Shown here: piece by piece, positions 24,901 to 34,303 of the stretch
How the letters are laid out: the number at the start of each line of letters is the position of its first letter
Position numbering within the stretch: the stretch's first letter is position 1
Assembly (NCBI GenBank): GCA_035552155.1
Contig: DASZLX010000043.1
Location: 223,789-287,788 of the forward strand
Direction: 5' to 3'
DNA: 64,000 nucleotides
DNA from: DASXHY01 sp035552155
GTDB taxonomy: Bacteria > Verrucomicrobiota > Verrucomicrobiia > Limisphaerales > DASXHY01
Made by a program: the position numbers and the translations under genes
The notes under the pieces: generated by a model
Seen by the model: only the letters and a program-made list of their open reading frames with translations
The model's database searches: none
What the model was told of the DNA's origin: nothing

Positions 24901-26643
24901 ATGGCTCCAACCTTACAATCGCCCGAACCTTGGAGTTGCTTGCTGGGTCAGCAGACGCTACTCACGTCATGTTCTCACCTAAATGGGTCAGCATCTCCAA
25001 GAATTCTCTTGGATGTTCAGAAGCCGATACTTCGTATTTCTTTGCCAAGTGGACAGGCACCGCTGCCGCCAGCGTCCTTTCCATTTACATTTGGCAGTTC
25101 CCGCTATCAAGCGTTTCACCTTCCGACGGATTCACGTATTCAACGCGAACATCCGGACTTTTCTCTAACGTTGCCGCTCCCGGAAGGCGCCATTAATGTA
25201 AACCAATCCCAACCAGTCTGTCGGCCCGCAGAAAAACGGCCGCACAATGTAGAAAGCCGATCCGGCAGCCACTACGTCGATGCATGGATAGACTGGCAGG
25301 TCTGGGCCTTCCAGGAACTGGGACATTTGCCAGAGGAACCGGACGAATTCGATGCCGCCACGCGTTCTGCCACAATTCGTCGGTCGTGGACCGCAGCCAG
25401 TGAAGTGTGGTTTCGTAATGGTGGTGCCGATGCCGGTATGGCTCTAATCGTCCGTTTAAGCAGGGAATCGACCTTGCGCCGGGCACTAGAAACAGTCAGT
25501 CGGCATCCGCGTCGGATTCTCCAGCGCTATCGCAACGACACCCCGATTAGCCGGATTCAGGAACTCGATCCGGCTTGTATTCGCGATTATGCCCGTCGCC
25601 CTGGTATCTCTGCGCTGGAAAAAGCCGGCCCGCGCCAGCGGCTCCTAGCTGTACTGCGACGAGAACTCCGTGACACGCTGGAGAATCGCGTCGCTTGTTG
25701 GGTAATGGAACGCATTGCGTATCGGGCTGGAGCCTATTGTTCTGAAAATAGCGCATACCATCAGGATGAGAAAGTGGAGGGGGTTAATCGTTTTGGCCGC
25801 AACAGCAAACAATGGCGATCTTCCCAATGGCTTCAGGATGTTGCCCGCCTGAGGCAGGTGGTCGCCCAACCAAACTATCCGCTTCAGTTTGAAACCCGAT
25901 ATCAGGCGGTGTGGGAAACTTATCAGCGGCTCTTAAAGGAAAAGCGTGAGATTGATGATGCCTGGGCATGGCAGCGCATTCTCTGGGGCGAGACTGGCAG
26001 GCAATTGATTGCAGGCTGCCTACACCATTCCTATTCTTCAGTGGCGGCTAGCACGCCTTTTTATCGCACCGAATCCCGTCATGGATTTTGGACTGAGCTT
26101 CCAATCGCACCGGGCCCCTTCAAAACTCCTCATGGCGAATGCTATATCTTGGATTCTCGCGATCTTGATAGTGTCAAATCGCGCCATCGGTCACATTGGC
26201 TCGACCACCCGCCCAAATTTTTCCCTGGAGCTGAGTTTTTAGGTGCTTCGGGATGTGATCAAGTTTTGTTCTGGCCCAGGATTAATCGTGCTTTGCTGGT
26301 CTGGCATTATTACCACGCTGCACTTGCCGAGGATCCAGGTGGGCTTACGGCCTCGCTTCAACGTTGCGCTGCGGCGCTTGAAATTTTAAATTCTGACCTA
26401 CGCCGGTTTAGCCAGTCAAAGGTTCAACTCAGCGGATTTCTTCTCACCGCCGACCTCGGCCGCACGGCCAGTCGGGACAACCGTCAAAACCTTCAGTCGG
26501 TGATTCTTGAGCCAGGGCCACATTTAACAGGCGGCGGAGCCGTCAACGCGCTCAGCGTTCCGCCAGATGTGGTCGCCTGGCCAAATTTCGCGCCGGATTT
26601 TCGAGAAGGACTCAGTCTCATCCTGCAGGAGCTGCTGGCATGA
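24901..26643 (+). CDS. DUF2357-like partner of the McrB-type ATPase, nuclease motif not evident
   Basis: 580 aa. The central part RHPRRILQRYRNDTPISRIQEL, the ARRPG stretch and LRRELRDTLENRVACWVMERI resembles the DUF2357 region that precedes a PD-(D/E)XK nuclease in McrC-like proteins. Where the nuclease core would be expected, the sequence is GASGCDQVLFWPRINRALLVWHYYHA. An Asp is present, but the expected D/E-x-K is replaced by W-H-Y. The protein may thus be a non-catalytic adaptor. Its stop overlaps the Hsp70-like gene start by 4 bp. The identification rests on pattern only. Confidence 0.55.
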   Translation: MAPTLQSPEPWSCLLGQQTLLTSCSHLNGSASPRILLDVQKPILRISLPSGQAPLPPASFPFTFGSSRYQAFHLPTDSRIQREHPDFSLTLPLPEGAINVNQSQPVCRPAEKRPHNVESRSGSHYVDAWIDWQVWAFQELGHLPEEPDEFDAATRSATIRRSWTAASEVWFRNGGADAGMALIVRLSRESTLRRALETVSRHPRRILQRYRNDTPISRIQELDPACIRDYARRPGISALEKAGPRQRLLAVLRRELRDTLENRVACWVMERIAYRAGAYCSENSAYHQDEKVEGVNRFGRNSKQWRSSQWLQDVARLRQVVAQPNYPLQFETRYQAVWETYQRLLKEKREIDDAWAWQRILWGETGRQLIAGCLHHSYSSVAASTPFYRTESRHGFWTELPIAPGPFKTPHGECYILDSRDLDSVKSRHRSHWLDHPPKFFPGAEFLGASGCDQVLFWPRINRALLVWHYYHAALAEDPGGLTASLQRCAAALEILNSDLRRFSQSKVQLSGFLLTADLGRTASRDNRQNLQSVILEPGPHLTGGGAVNALSVPPDVVAWPNFAPDFREGLSLILQELLA

Positions 26644-29366
26644 ACAATATATTGGGAATTGGGATTGATCTAACCCAAAACATACCTGTCGTGAGCGTTT
26701 GCCTTTGCCCTCCCGCCGCCCTGGCCAATGGCAACATTGAACCGAAGCTGCTGGCGCATAATTGGCCCCCCATCACGGAGTTGCGGGGCAAATTTGCGGC
26801 CCAGCCTCCGGTTGCGCTCCTGCCGTTGAGCCGGGGTGAACCGCTCATGGTAGCGGACGCCGCTGCCCGGCATCGCCGTTCCGCAGGTTTTGCTTGGCCG
26901 CCGGAGGCTCAAGTTCCTTATTCTGAGGATGCCCGTTTCGGCGTTGGCCGCATCCCACTGGTGGCTGCTTGGTCGACCATTGTGCCTCAACAAGGCAACG
27001 TGGACTCATCCATGTCCCGACGGGACGATCATGAGTTTGCTTGGATGCCCGATGGTGAAAAATTACAGTCGGCCCGCGCCGGCGAGATTCTATCCCGCAG
27101 TATCAAAGCCTTTCTTTCGTCGGCAAATGTCCCGTTCGGTGATTGTCTCACGACCATTGTTGTTCCCGATGCACTCGACGAGGCTGGGCAGCAAATCCTG
27201 CTAGACAACCTAAAGTTGAATGGTTTTGACGAAGATAAAGTTCATCTATTGCCGCGTCCTTTGGCTGCTGCGTTATATTGGTGCCAGACTGCCGATACAC
27301 CCAAATTGGATCAGGTCCAGGCGGGATCTGATGAAGAAGGCATTGAGGCGGGACGATTGCGGGTGCTAACGATGTCGTTGGATTTGTGGGAGGCCCAAAG
27401 CTTTGAGTTACGGGCGCGCCACCAGCACGGACGGGTATGGTTGGTACCTATTCGCGATCGATCTAGGATTTTTGAAGTGCAACCCGAATTGCCGTTTCCT
27501 GGCCTCAGCACCGCCTTGGCGTTGGCACAAATGAATCCAACAAACGATTCCATTGGATGGTGGGCGCGGCTATTTGCATCCGATTGGCTCTTCCAGCGGC
27601 TAAGCGAAACCCGCCCTCTGAACCATGCTGAATCCGACGCCTTGGCAGATTTACGCTCCAAAGGTCCGTCGCTGGCATTGCGCCGCCAAGTGGAAGATCT
27701 AAAAGCGCTGAAGACGCTTTGGACGCGGTGTTTTGAGGGAGCCAACCAGTCGTCGCACATCGTCGAAGCCATCTGGCAAAAACAAGAGAAACTGCTCGGT
27801 ATATCCTTTCAGAAAATTCTATCGACCCTGGCCACTGGTTCCTTCGCCCATCTCCGCGGAATTGATAACCAGTTGATTGCCAAAAAAATGGCAGGTTCGG
27901 ACATCGCGCCTCAGTCAGACGGGTATGATGGCCCAGCCCGAGGAGCAGCGCTCGCGGCTGCGGCAATTAGCCACAAACTTCCTTGCTATCGAGAAACGCT
28001 GTTGCCACTGGAATTGTTTGTATCGCTTCGTAACGAGTTGGGCGACCTCACCACGGATTGGAAGCAGTTAGTTACAGCTCAGACGATTGAAGCCGGGAAA
28101 CCATGGAGATCACCATCGCCAGTCACAGGTCTTCAAATCATGGAAGGTAATAAGGAATTATGGTTACCACTGAAAAGGTCAATTCACGGCAATGAGCAAT
28201 TCCGGCAAGTCGCAAGTGAGCTTCTAGAGCCAACCAAATATGACGAACCGGTCCGGATTGAGGTTGTGGTGAAACCGGGACAAGGTTTCGCGAGGGTCAG
28301 TATTGAATCTCAGAAACCCGGCGTCTTCAGCACGCGCCTCGACTGGCGCACCATGAAAGAATGTGAAAAACCTGAACCGCCTCCATTGACCTATCTACCT
28401 GGTGTATCGCGCATTGTTGCATATAAGTCCATGTTTTGGGACGCGGCCCCGTTATTGCGGACAACGTGTAATCACCTTGAAAAAGGCACCTTGTCCGCCA
28501 ACGGCGATTTGAGTGAGTTGATCAAATTGCTGAATAAATGGCCGTTGGCTTACAAAGTGGAACGACGGTTTAGCCGAAATGTTGCCGAGGATTTTCTTCT
28601 GCATTACGGCGTAATTGGCTCTGAAGGGAAGCTGGAGGAGCTGCCTGATCCAGTCTTGGCCCGCAAATTTTGTGAGACATTAGGGGAAGCGTTTGAAGTC
28701 CAGCTGCAAAAGAAACGGGGTTCAAATTGGACGTTTGCCACGTTGCTTCGAGCCGCCGGCTGGTTGTATCTTGCCATGCCAAATCAGTGTTACGAATACC
28801 TGCGCATTCGGATGTCCGAAGCCAATTCACTGGCTAATAAACTCTCGGCAGTAGAATTGCATGCCATCGGGTTATCCTTTCAATCTCCGGAAGATTTGCA
28901 CATGTTTTACCCGCTGGCCGTGAGTGCCCTCAATCGGCAGTGGCCCCCGAATAATTGGTTACGAGCCATTAGGAATATTTGCCGCTTTCGAAATCATGCG
29001 TTGCATCCCGATGTAATTACCGATGCGACATTGGCGGCGCTCGTTGAGAACTTGTATGAAATGATGCTGGCGGAGACCCAGAACCAAAATTTTGCAAACA
29101 AGTTCAACAATTGCTTGGAATCATTCCCGTTTCTACTTAAGCGGCGTCGTTATGATCCAGAGTTTATGCCGCCTGAATCAAAGATGGCCAAAAAGCTCGT
29201 TGCACTATTGGAACATTTAGATAAAAAAAGTCATCGACTGGCAAACCGTATGCAAAAGGTTCCCGCATCCACCCTGAATTTCCTGTGCAAAAAAGCAACA
29301 GCTATCGACATCGGCAATTTGCTAGGCATGGATGACGGGGATGAATCGGATGGCGATCATGACTGA
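26640..29366 (+). CDS. Hsp70-like (ASKHA) ATPase, long divergent form
   Basis: 908 aa. The N-terminus GIGIDLTQNIPVVSVCL matches the phosphate-1 loop of Hsp70-type actin-fold ATPases. TTIVVPDALDEAGQQILLDNL and LLPRPLAAALYW match the region of Hsp70 just before the adenosine site. The remainder, from about 450, is unlike DnaK and largely helical in its last 250 residues. Family knowledge: divergent Hsp70-like proteins occur in several phage-defence operons, where they may act as switches on partner complexes. It is coupled by overlap to both neighbours. A role in chaperoning bulk protein is unlikely in this setting. Confidence 0.75.
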   Translation: MNNILGIGIDLTQNIPVVSVCLCPPAALANGNIEPKLLAHNWPPITELRGKFAAQPPVALLPLSRGEPLMVADAAARHRRSAGFAWPPEAQVPYSEDARFGVGRIPLVAAWSTIVPQQGNVDSSMSRRDDHEFAWMPDGEKLQSARAGEILSRSIKAFLSSANVPFGDCLTTIVVPDALDEAGQQILLDNLKLNGFDEDKVHLLPRPLAAALYWCQTADTPKLDQVQAGSDEEGIEAGRLRVLTMSLDLWEAQSFELRARHQHGRVWLVPIRDRSRIFEVQPELPFPGLSTALALAQMNPTNDSIGWWARLFASDWLFQRLSETRPLNHAESDALADLRSKGPSLALRRQVEDLKALKTLWTRCFEGANQSSHIVEAIWQKQEKLLGISFQKILSTLATGSFAHLRGIDNQLIAKKMAGSDIAPQSDGYDGPARGAALAAAAISHKLPCYRETLLPLELFVSLRNELGDLTTDWKQLVTAQTIEAGKPWRSPSPVTGLQIMEGNKELWLPLKRSIHGNEQFRQVASELLEPTKYDEPVRIEVVVKPGQGFARVSIESQKPGVFSTRLDWRTMKECEKPEPPPLTYLPGVSRIVAYKSMFWDAAPLLRTTCNHLEKGTLSANGDLSELIKLLNKWPLAYKVERRFSRNVAEDFLLHYGVIGSEGKLEELPDPVLARKFCETLGEAFEVQLQKKRGSNWTFATLLRAAGWLYLAMPNQCYEYLRIRMSEANSLANKLSAVELHAIGLSFQSPEDLHMFYPLAVSALNRQWPPNNWLRAIRNICRFRNHALHPDVITDATLAALVENLYEMMLAETQNQNFANKFNNCLESFPFLLKRRRYDPEFMPPESKMAKKLVALLEHLDKKSHRLANRMQKVPASTLNFLCKKATAIDIGNLLGMDDGDESDGDHD

Positions 29367-32300
29367 AGTCCTACTCAAAATCCTCACTCTCGCTCCCGGC
29401 TCGCAGACCGCTGCTGAGTTGCGTGACAGCTTGCAGCGCAGCGGGATCAAAGTTGAAGAGTTTCAGATTCTGCAAGAACTCCGTCGACTCCAAGGTGAGG
29501 GAATCGTGCGAATCGATGGCACGCGCTGGCGGTTGCTGAAATTGCATGCTGGCATTTCAGGGCCGGCACCGGCGCGCGTCAATAATCCCACCCGATCACA
29601 GACCAACGCCTCGGGAGTTAGCGTCGCCGCCGCCAACACCACGAGCACTTTTATCTCTCCCCCAGCTCCGCCTGTTGGACGCTGGGGACTCTTCCGTCGC
29701 CTGTGTCGCTACTACATGGATTGTCTGTTGCAGGAGGAAGCGCCGCAGTTGCGCAGCTACCTGAACAACCAGGACGATACTTGGATTGTTGCTCCCAACG
29801 TTCCGTGGGGACGGCTCAGTTCTAACGGTGGTTTTGGAATTTCTCTGGATCGAGAACAGGCCGCCTTTCAACGCAACCGGGTTCGGCGCGGTGAGGAAGA
29901 ATGTGTTTATCTTTGTTATCCGTTATCGTTGATAAAGACACGCGATGACCTGCGGTTCATCGTGCCTCTCTTTGCCCAACCGATGCAGGCAGATTGGCGT
30001 GCCGGCGTTCTGCACCTCGAACCTGATGGACCGATTGCGGTAAATGGTGCGTGGCTGGAATACGCCTTCAAACAGCGCGGTGAACGTGAGGCCTTCCTTC
30101 GCGCGATGGGATTTTTGAATAACACTGATGGCGATGAAGATGAAAATGCCGACTCTGGCCCTATAGGCCCGAAAGATTTTGCCCAGCTCGCTCAAGAGGC
30201 CGCGCTTTACGTTCATGTTGCCGACCGATTTGCTGAACACATCCGCCCTATGCAACTCGGCCCGGCGCCGAACTGGAACAACGCAGAGCCCGGCCTTTAC
30301 AATACCGCGGTCCTCACGCTTGGTCCTCGTCTGCGATACACACGCAGTCTCTTGCGCGACCTACGCGACATTTCCGAGAAGCTCTCGGACGAAGAATTGG
30401 ATCAGACTGCGCTCGCCGCGCTTTTCCCTCACGATATTCCACCCCCTCCCGAAAACTCAACTCTCCTACCAGTTGCACTCCCGGCCTCGACGTCGCTCGC
30501 GTTCGGCCAAGACCATCTAGTTCAGACTCGCTTGCTGCATTCCAGCCAACGTGCAGCTGTCATCAATTCACTTGGAAAAGAAGTGTCTGTCGTCACGGGC
30601 CCGCCAGGCACAGGCAAGTCCGAAGTCGTCGCATCGATGCTGGTCAACCGTCTGCTCCGCGGCCAACCCGCCCTCTTTGCCAGCAAGAACCATCAGGCGC
30701 TCGATGCTGTTTTGCCCCGACTTAATGACGCGGCAATTGGCAGCGACCTAATCATTCAAACTTCCAGCCGCGAACTCGCCCAACGTCAGAACTATCTGGG
30801 CAAGCTACAAAGTTTGCTCGCTCGTCCGCCCCGCCCCGACGCAATTCGGGGCGACGAACTTCGTCAGCAGTTCGCCGGGCTTTTTCGCGAACAGCGCAAC
30901 GGGTTGGACGACATCGCTACGATTCAGCAAGCGCGCACCCAATATGAATCGGTGAACCATCAACTTGCGGAGTTCCGCAAATTATTGCCTCTAGGTGCGC
31001 AATCTGACGACGCCCTTGCGCGATGGCCGCAGTCAATCACGCGGGAGTCAATCGACATTCTCCATACTGAATTACAGCAGGCTCTCGCACTGCCTTCTGG
31101 TTTAATTCAGAAAATCTGGTACGCACTTCGTCGCGATAAGATCGCCGCCGGGCGTCAAGTCGCACGTAAACATTTACTCGAGCTTCCGTCACCATTTGCT
31201 GATCGCGCTTTTCCGGATGCATCTGCCACTTCCGAGACTTGGAACGATTTCTTTGCAGCGTGGAGAACCTGGGCCGAGGCCTCGCGTGTCTTGGCTTTGG
31301 TGCGAGGTTGCGAACAGCGTATCGCCCAACTGCCGACCGCTGACGATTGCAATCGTCGCCTCGCTAATGCGCAACAGATGATTGAGGAGCGCACCCGCGA
31401 ATGGATGGCTTGGGCCGCCGGAGGATTGCCGAATTCTCTTTCACCATCTGATCGGCAAGCACTGGCCAATCTCCGTGCTGGCATTCAGAATTGGGGCGCT
31501 GACCGCTTTGCCAAGGGACTCAAGAAACATTTTCCGCTCATCTTGCGTGCGTTCCCGCTCTGGTCCGTGTCCAATCTTTCCGCCCGCAGCGCGCTGCCGC
31601 TCATCCCCGCGCTGTTCGACTTGGTGATTGTTGACGAAGCCAGCCAGTGCGACATTGCCTCTGTCATTCCGTTGCTCGCCCGCAGCAAGCACGCGGTGTT
31701 CGCGGGAGATCCCATGCAACTCAAGCACGTCAGCAATCTGGACGTGGCCGTTGAGCAAACTTTGCTTCAGCAATACAATCTCACCGAAGCGGACCTTCAG
31801 CGCTTCACCTATCGCGTCAACAGCGCATTCGATCTCGCCGATGCGAATGCGGCTGTCCCTAACGACGCCCGTGTCCGACTCGACCTCCATTTCCGATCGC
31901 ATGAACTCATTGCCGACTATTGCAATGAAGCGTTCTATGCCAATACCTTGACGGTTGTCACCCTCACCGAACGACTCAACATCCCCGCCGGAATGAAACC
32001 CGGCATTCATTGGACCCATATTGCCGGCAAGTTGGAAGCTGGCATTACGGGCGCCTGGTGTGCCGATGAGATCACTGCCATTCAGCGCGAATTGGCCGCA
32101 TTGGCTGCCAGCGGCTATCGCGGCACGATTGGCGTGGTCACTCCCTTTCGTCAGCAGATGATCCGTATCAAAGATGCACTCGAATCCTCCAACTCTCTTC
32201 CCGCGGATTTCATGGAGCGGGTTCGTTTTCTGGCCGCAACCGCCCATGGCTTCCAAGGCGACGAGCGTGACTTGATCCTGTTCAGTTTATGCGGCGGGAC

Positions 32301-32802
32301 GGAAATGCCGCGGGGCTCGACCATTTTCTTACGCGAGAATCCCAACCTGTTCAACGTCGCCGTCTCTCGCGCTCGGGCCGTCCTTCATGTCGTTGGCAAT
32401 CGCGATTGGGCGCTGGATTGCGGTGTCTCCTTTATCGAAAAACTCGCTCGCCGCACCTTGCCCGCCACTGCGGCTATGAGTAGAGCCCGAGATCCTTACC
32501 AATCACCTTGGGAAAAAACCCTCGCTCTCGCATTGCAGGAATCGGGCATCAAAGTCGTCCCGCAATATCCAATCGCCGGGCGCTTCCTCGACTTGGGCAT
32601 TCTGCACCCCGTAAAGATTGACGTTGAAGTTGACGGTGAATCCACCCACCGCACTGCCGGTGGTGGGCGCAAGGACGACGATTATTGGCGTGATCTGCAA
32701 CTCCAAAGCCTTGGTTGGAAAGTGTGCCGCTTTTGGGTTTATGAATTACGAGAAGACATGTCGCGCTGTGTCGATAAGATTCAAAGCCTCCTCAAGCAAT
32801 GA
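29359..32802 (+). CDS. UPF1-like SF1 helicase with winged-helix N-terminus and DUF559/Vsr-like nuclease tail
   Basis: About 1147 aa. I prefer the ATG at 29359 (MTEVLLKIL) over 29332 because it reduces the overlap with the Hsp70-like gene. Residues 1-65 look like a winged helix (AAELRDSLQRSGIKVEEFQILQEL). SF1 motifs: VVTGPPGTGKSE (Lys codon at 30616), LVIVDEASQCD (Asp codon at 31633), FAGDPMQLKHV, LHFRSHELIADY, GVVTPFRQQM, ATAHGFQGDERDL and NVAVSRARAVLHVV. The C-terminal 110 residues show DVEVDGESTHR and LQSLGWKVCRFWVYEL, a Vsr/DUF559-type PD-(D/E)XK nuclease. An unwinding plus cleaving role on DNA or RNA is likely. Confidence 0.9.
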   Translation: MTEVLLKILTLAPGSQTAAELRDSLQRSGIKVEEFQILQELRRLQGEGIVRIDGTRWRLLKLHAGISGPAPARVNNPTRSQTNASGVSVAAANTTSTFISPPAPPVGRWGLFRRLCRYYMDCLLQEEAPQLRSYLNNQDDTWIVAPNVPWGRLSSNGGFGISLDREQAAFQRNRVRRGEEECVYLCYPLSLIKTRDDLRFIVPLFAQPMQADWRAGVLHLEPDGPIAVNGAWLEYAFKQRGEREAFLRAMGFLNNTDGDEDENADSGPIGPKDFAQLAQEAALYVHVADRFAEHIRPMQLGPAPNWNNAEPGLYNTAVLTLGPRLRYTRSLLRDLRDISEKLSDEELDQTALAALFPHDIPPPPENSTLLPVALPASTSLAFGQDHLVQTRLLHSSQRAAVINSLGKEVSVVTGPPGTGKSEVVASMLVNRLLRGQPALFASKNHQALDAVLPRLNDAAIGSDLIIQTSSRELAQRQNYLGKLQSLLARPPRPDAIRGDELRQQFAGLFREQRNGLDDIATIQQARTQYESVNHQLAEFRKLLPLGAQSDDALARWPQSITRESIDILHTELQQALALPSGLIQKIWYALRRDKIAAGRQVARKHLLELPSPFADRAFPDASATSETWNDFFAAWRTWAEASRVLALVRGCEQRIAQLPTADDCNRRLANAQQMIEERTREWMAWAAGGLPNSLSPSDRQALANLRAGIQNWGADRFAKGLKKHFPLILRAFPLWSVSNLSARSALPLIPALFDLVIVDEASQCDIASVIPLLARSKHAVFAGDPMQLKHVSNLDVAVEQTLLQQYNLTEADLQRFTYRVNSAFDLADANAAVPNDARVRLDLHFRSHELIADYCNEAFYANTLTVVTLTERLNIPAGMKPGIHWTHIAGKLEAGITGAWCADEITAIQRELAALAASGYRGTIGVVTPFRQQMIRIKDALESSNSLPADFMERVRFLAATAHGFQGDERDLILFSLCGGTEMPRGSTIFLRENPNLFNVAVSRARAVLHVVGNRDWALDCGVSFIEKLARRTLPATAAMSRARDPYQSPWEKTLALALQESGIKVVPQYPIAGRFLDLGILHPVKIDVEVDGESTHRTAGGGRKDDDYWRDLQLQSLGWKVCRFWVYELREDMSRCVDKIQSLLKQ

Positions 32803-33092
32803 ATGCTCCTGTCGGCAAGTTGGTCTTTACAATTCAGACTACCGCCACAATCACCGAACTCGCACGCAAAACTTTGCGAGATACTGCCCCAGCCGTCGCC
32901 CAGCATTTGTCCAACCGGATCGCTACCAGGGCGCAAGGCGTTTTTAACCAGATCAATTCTGACCCCATCGAACTCGGCTGGGATGCAGAACGGTACAGCC
33001 TGCGGGTCACACCCGGCGACCTCAATAAGGAGGTCATGGCCCTTTGCGAATTTCGAAACGGTGCCCTTAAGACATTTATGTTTAACACATGA
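32799..33092 (+). CDS. Small hypothetical protein, 97 aa
   Basis: It overlaps the helicase-nuclease stop and the DUF6361 start by 4 bp each, so it is certainly part of the operon. The peptide MNAPVGKLVFTIQTTATITE and the following RKTLRDTAPAVAQHLSNRI suggest a short strand followed by amphipathic helices. There are no cysteines beyond one and no membrane segment. I do not recognise it. It sits exactly at the junction between the upstream five genes and the downstream DUF6361-PLD-helicase trio. Confidence 0.65.
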   Translation: MNAPVGKLVFTIQTTATITELARKTLRDTAPAVAQHLSNRIATRAQGVFNQINSDPIELGWDAERYSLRVTPGDLNKEVMALCEFRNGALKTFMFNT

Positions 33093-34303
33093 AACCGACA
33101 CTTGGATGGACGATGCTGTCGCGGGAGGAAATGCGGTTGGTGGAGCGTTCGCTGACCAACGGTGAACAGGAAACACGCGACGAAATTGGATTTCTGCTTA
33201 TCCATCAAGGATTCGCAGATCGCTTTTTTCCTGGAACATCAGTGCTGCAAACGCGCGTTCGCTACGCGCTATTCGTTCCTTGGGTTTATGAGGGCCTCGC
33301 TCAAACACGTCGTCGGGGACGTGACCTCGAAGGCACGCTTCGCGACCAACTCATCACCCTTGCTCGTCGCCTGAAAATCCTCGGTAAAGAGAAAACAGGC
33401 GTCATCGGGGGTGATGTCGTGCATCTCAATCGCCTGTCGTCTCAACCGCCAGATCGAGTCTATTGGTCGGCACTGAAAAGCTGGGGCATCCTTTTGCCGC
33501 AAGTTGACTCGGCGAGCGATGCGCTCCGACGAATTGATGGCCGTGTGAAACGGTCCCCTCAAGATGATGACCATGGCCCGCTCGATGATTTTGAGTCCAC
33601 GGAAGTTTTTGCAAAGCCGTTTCCTCCACCGAAAGACTGGGAAGATCCGAGTAAACCATTGAACTTTGCGCTTGATGATCGGGAAAGAAAATTTTTGCGC
33701 GATAACCTGCGAACCTTGCGTCGCCCTGATGGTGAACTATCACTGCTTGCAAATCTGGTTGCCAAAAAAGCCGGGTTTGCAGCCAAGCCGGATTTAGAGC
33801 TTCCCGCTGATCTAGATAATTATGCTGACGAGGTTGACAAGGAGGCTCTCGCTGTGGCCCGTGATGCTGCGCATCTGGCTGCCATCGGTCGCATAGTATA
33901 TGGCGCGCTAGTCGAGACAATCCGTGAACAAGAAGGTATTTCGAAGGAACGCACCTTCCGCGAGCGTCTTGTCAATGGCTTTGCCAAATACGGAGTTGCT
34001 GCTAAGCGGTGTGATCTGACCACCGTCGAGTATTTTGTCCCTAAAATATCATCACAAGTGCGTGAGGTTCTCCAAAAGACCCAGGCATTTGTCCGAGCCA
34101 ATGATCCATCAGATTTTTTCACGCTCCGGGGCTGCTACCGGGATGCGGAAGTGGACCGCAAGACCATCCGCCGTACGCGTCTGGCGGAATCCGGACATGC
34201 GAAGGATCGTCGTTTTGAATGGGAACCGAACCGCTACAATACGCCTCCGTTACACTATCGATGGTTCATCGTGCAAGATCTGCTCACCGACCTTAATTGT
34301 TAA
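33089..34303 (+). CDS. DUF6361 family protein
   Basis: 404 aa. The N-terminal motif LGWTMLSREEMRLVERSL, followed by GFADRFFPGTSVLQTRVRYALFVPW, is characteristic of DUF6361. No catalytic motif is evident. DUF6361 genes are repeatedly found directly before a phospholipase-D-type gene and a large helicase gene, as here. From memory this trio corresponds to the Azaca anti-phage system, which should be checked. The stop is directly followed by the ATG of the PLD gene. Confidence 0.8.
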   Translation: MKPTLGWTMLSREEMRLVERSLTNGEQETRDEIGFLLIHQGFADRFFPGTSVLQTRVRYALFVPWVYEGLAQTRRRGRDLEGTLRDQLITLARRLKILGKEKTGVIGGDVVHLNRLSSQPPDRVYWSALKSWGILLPQVDSASDALRRIDGRVKRSPQDDDHGPLDDFESTEVFAKPFPPPKDWEDPSKPLNFALDDRERKFLRDNLRTLRRPDGELSLLANLVAKKAGFAAKPDLELPADLDNYADEVDKEALAVARDAAHLAAIGRIVYGALVETIREQEGISKERTFRERLVNGFAKYGVAAKRCDLTTVEYFVPKISSQVREVLQKTQAFVRANDPSDFFTLRGCYRDAEVDRKTIRRTRLAESGHAKDRRFEWEPNRYNTPPLHYRWFIVQDLLTDLNC

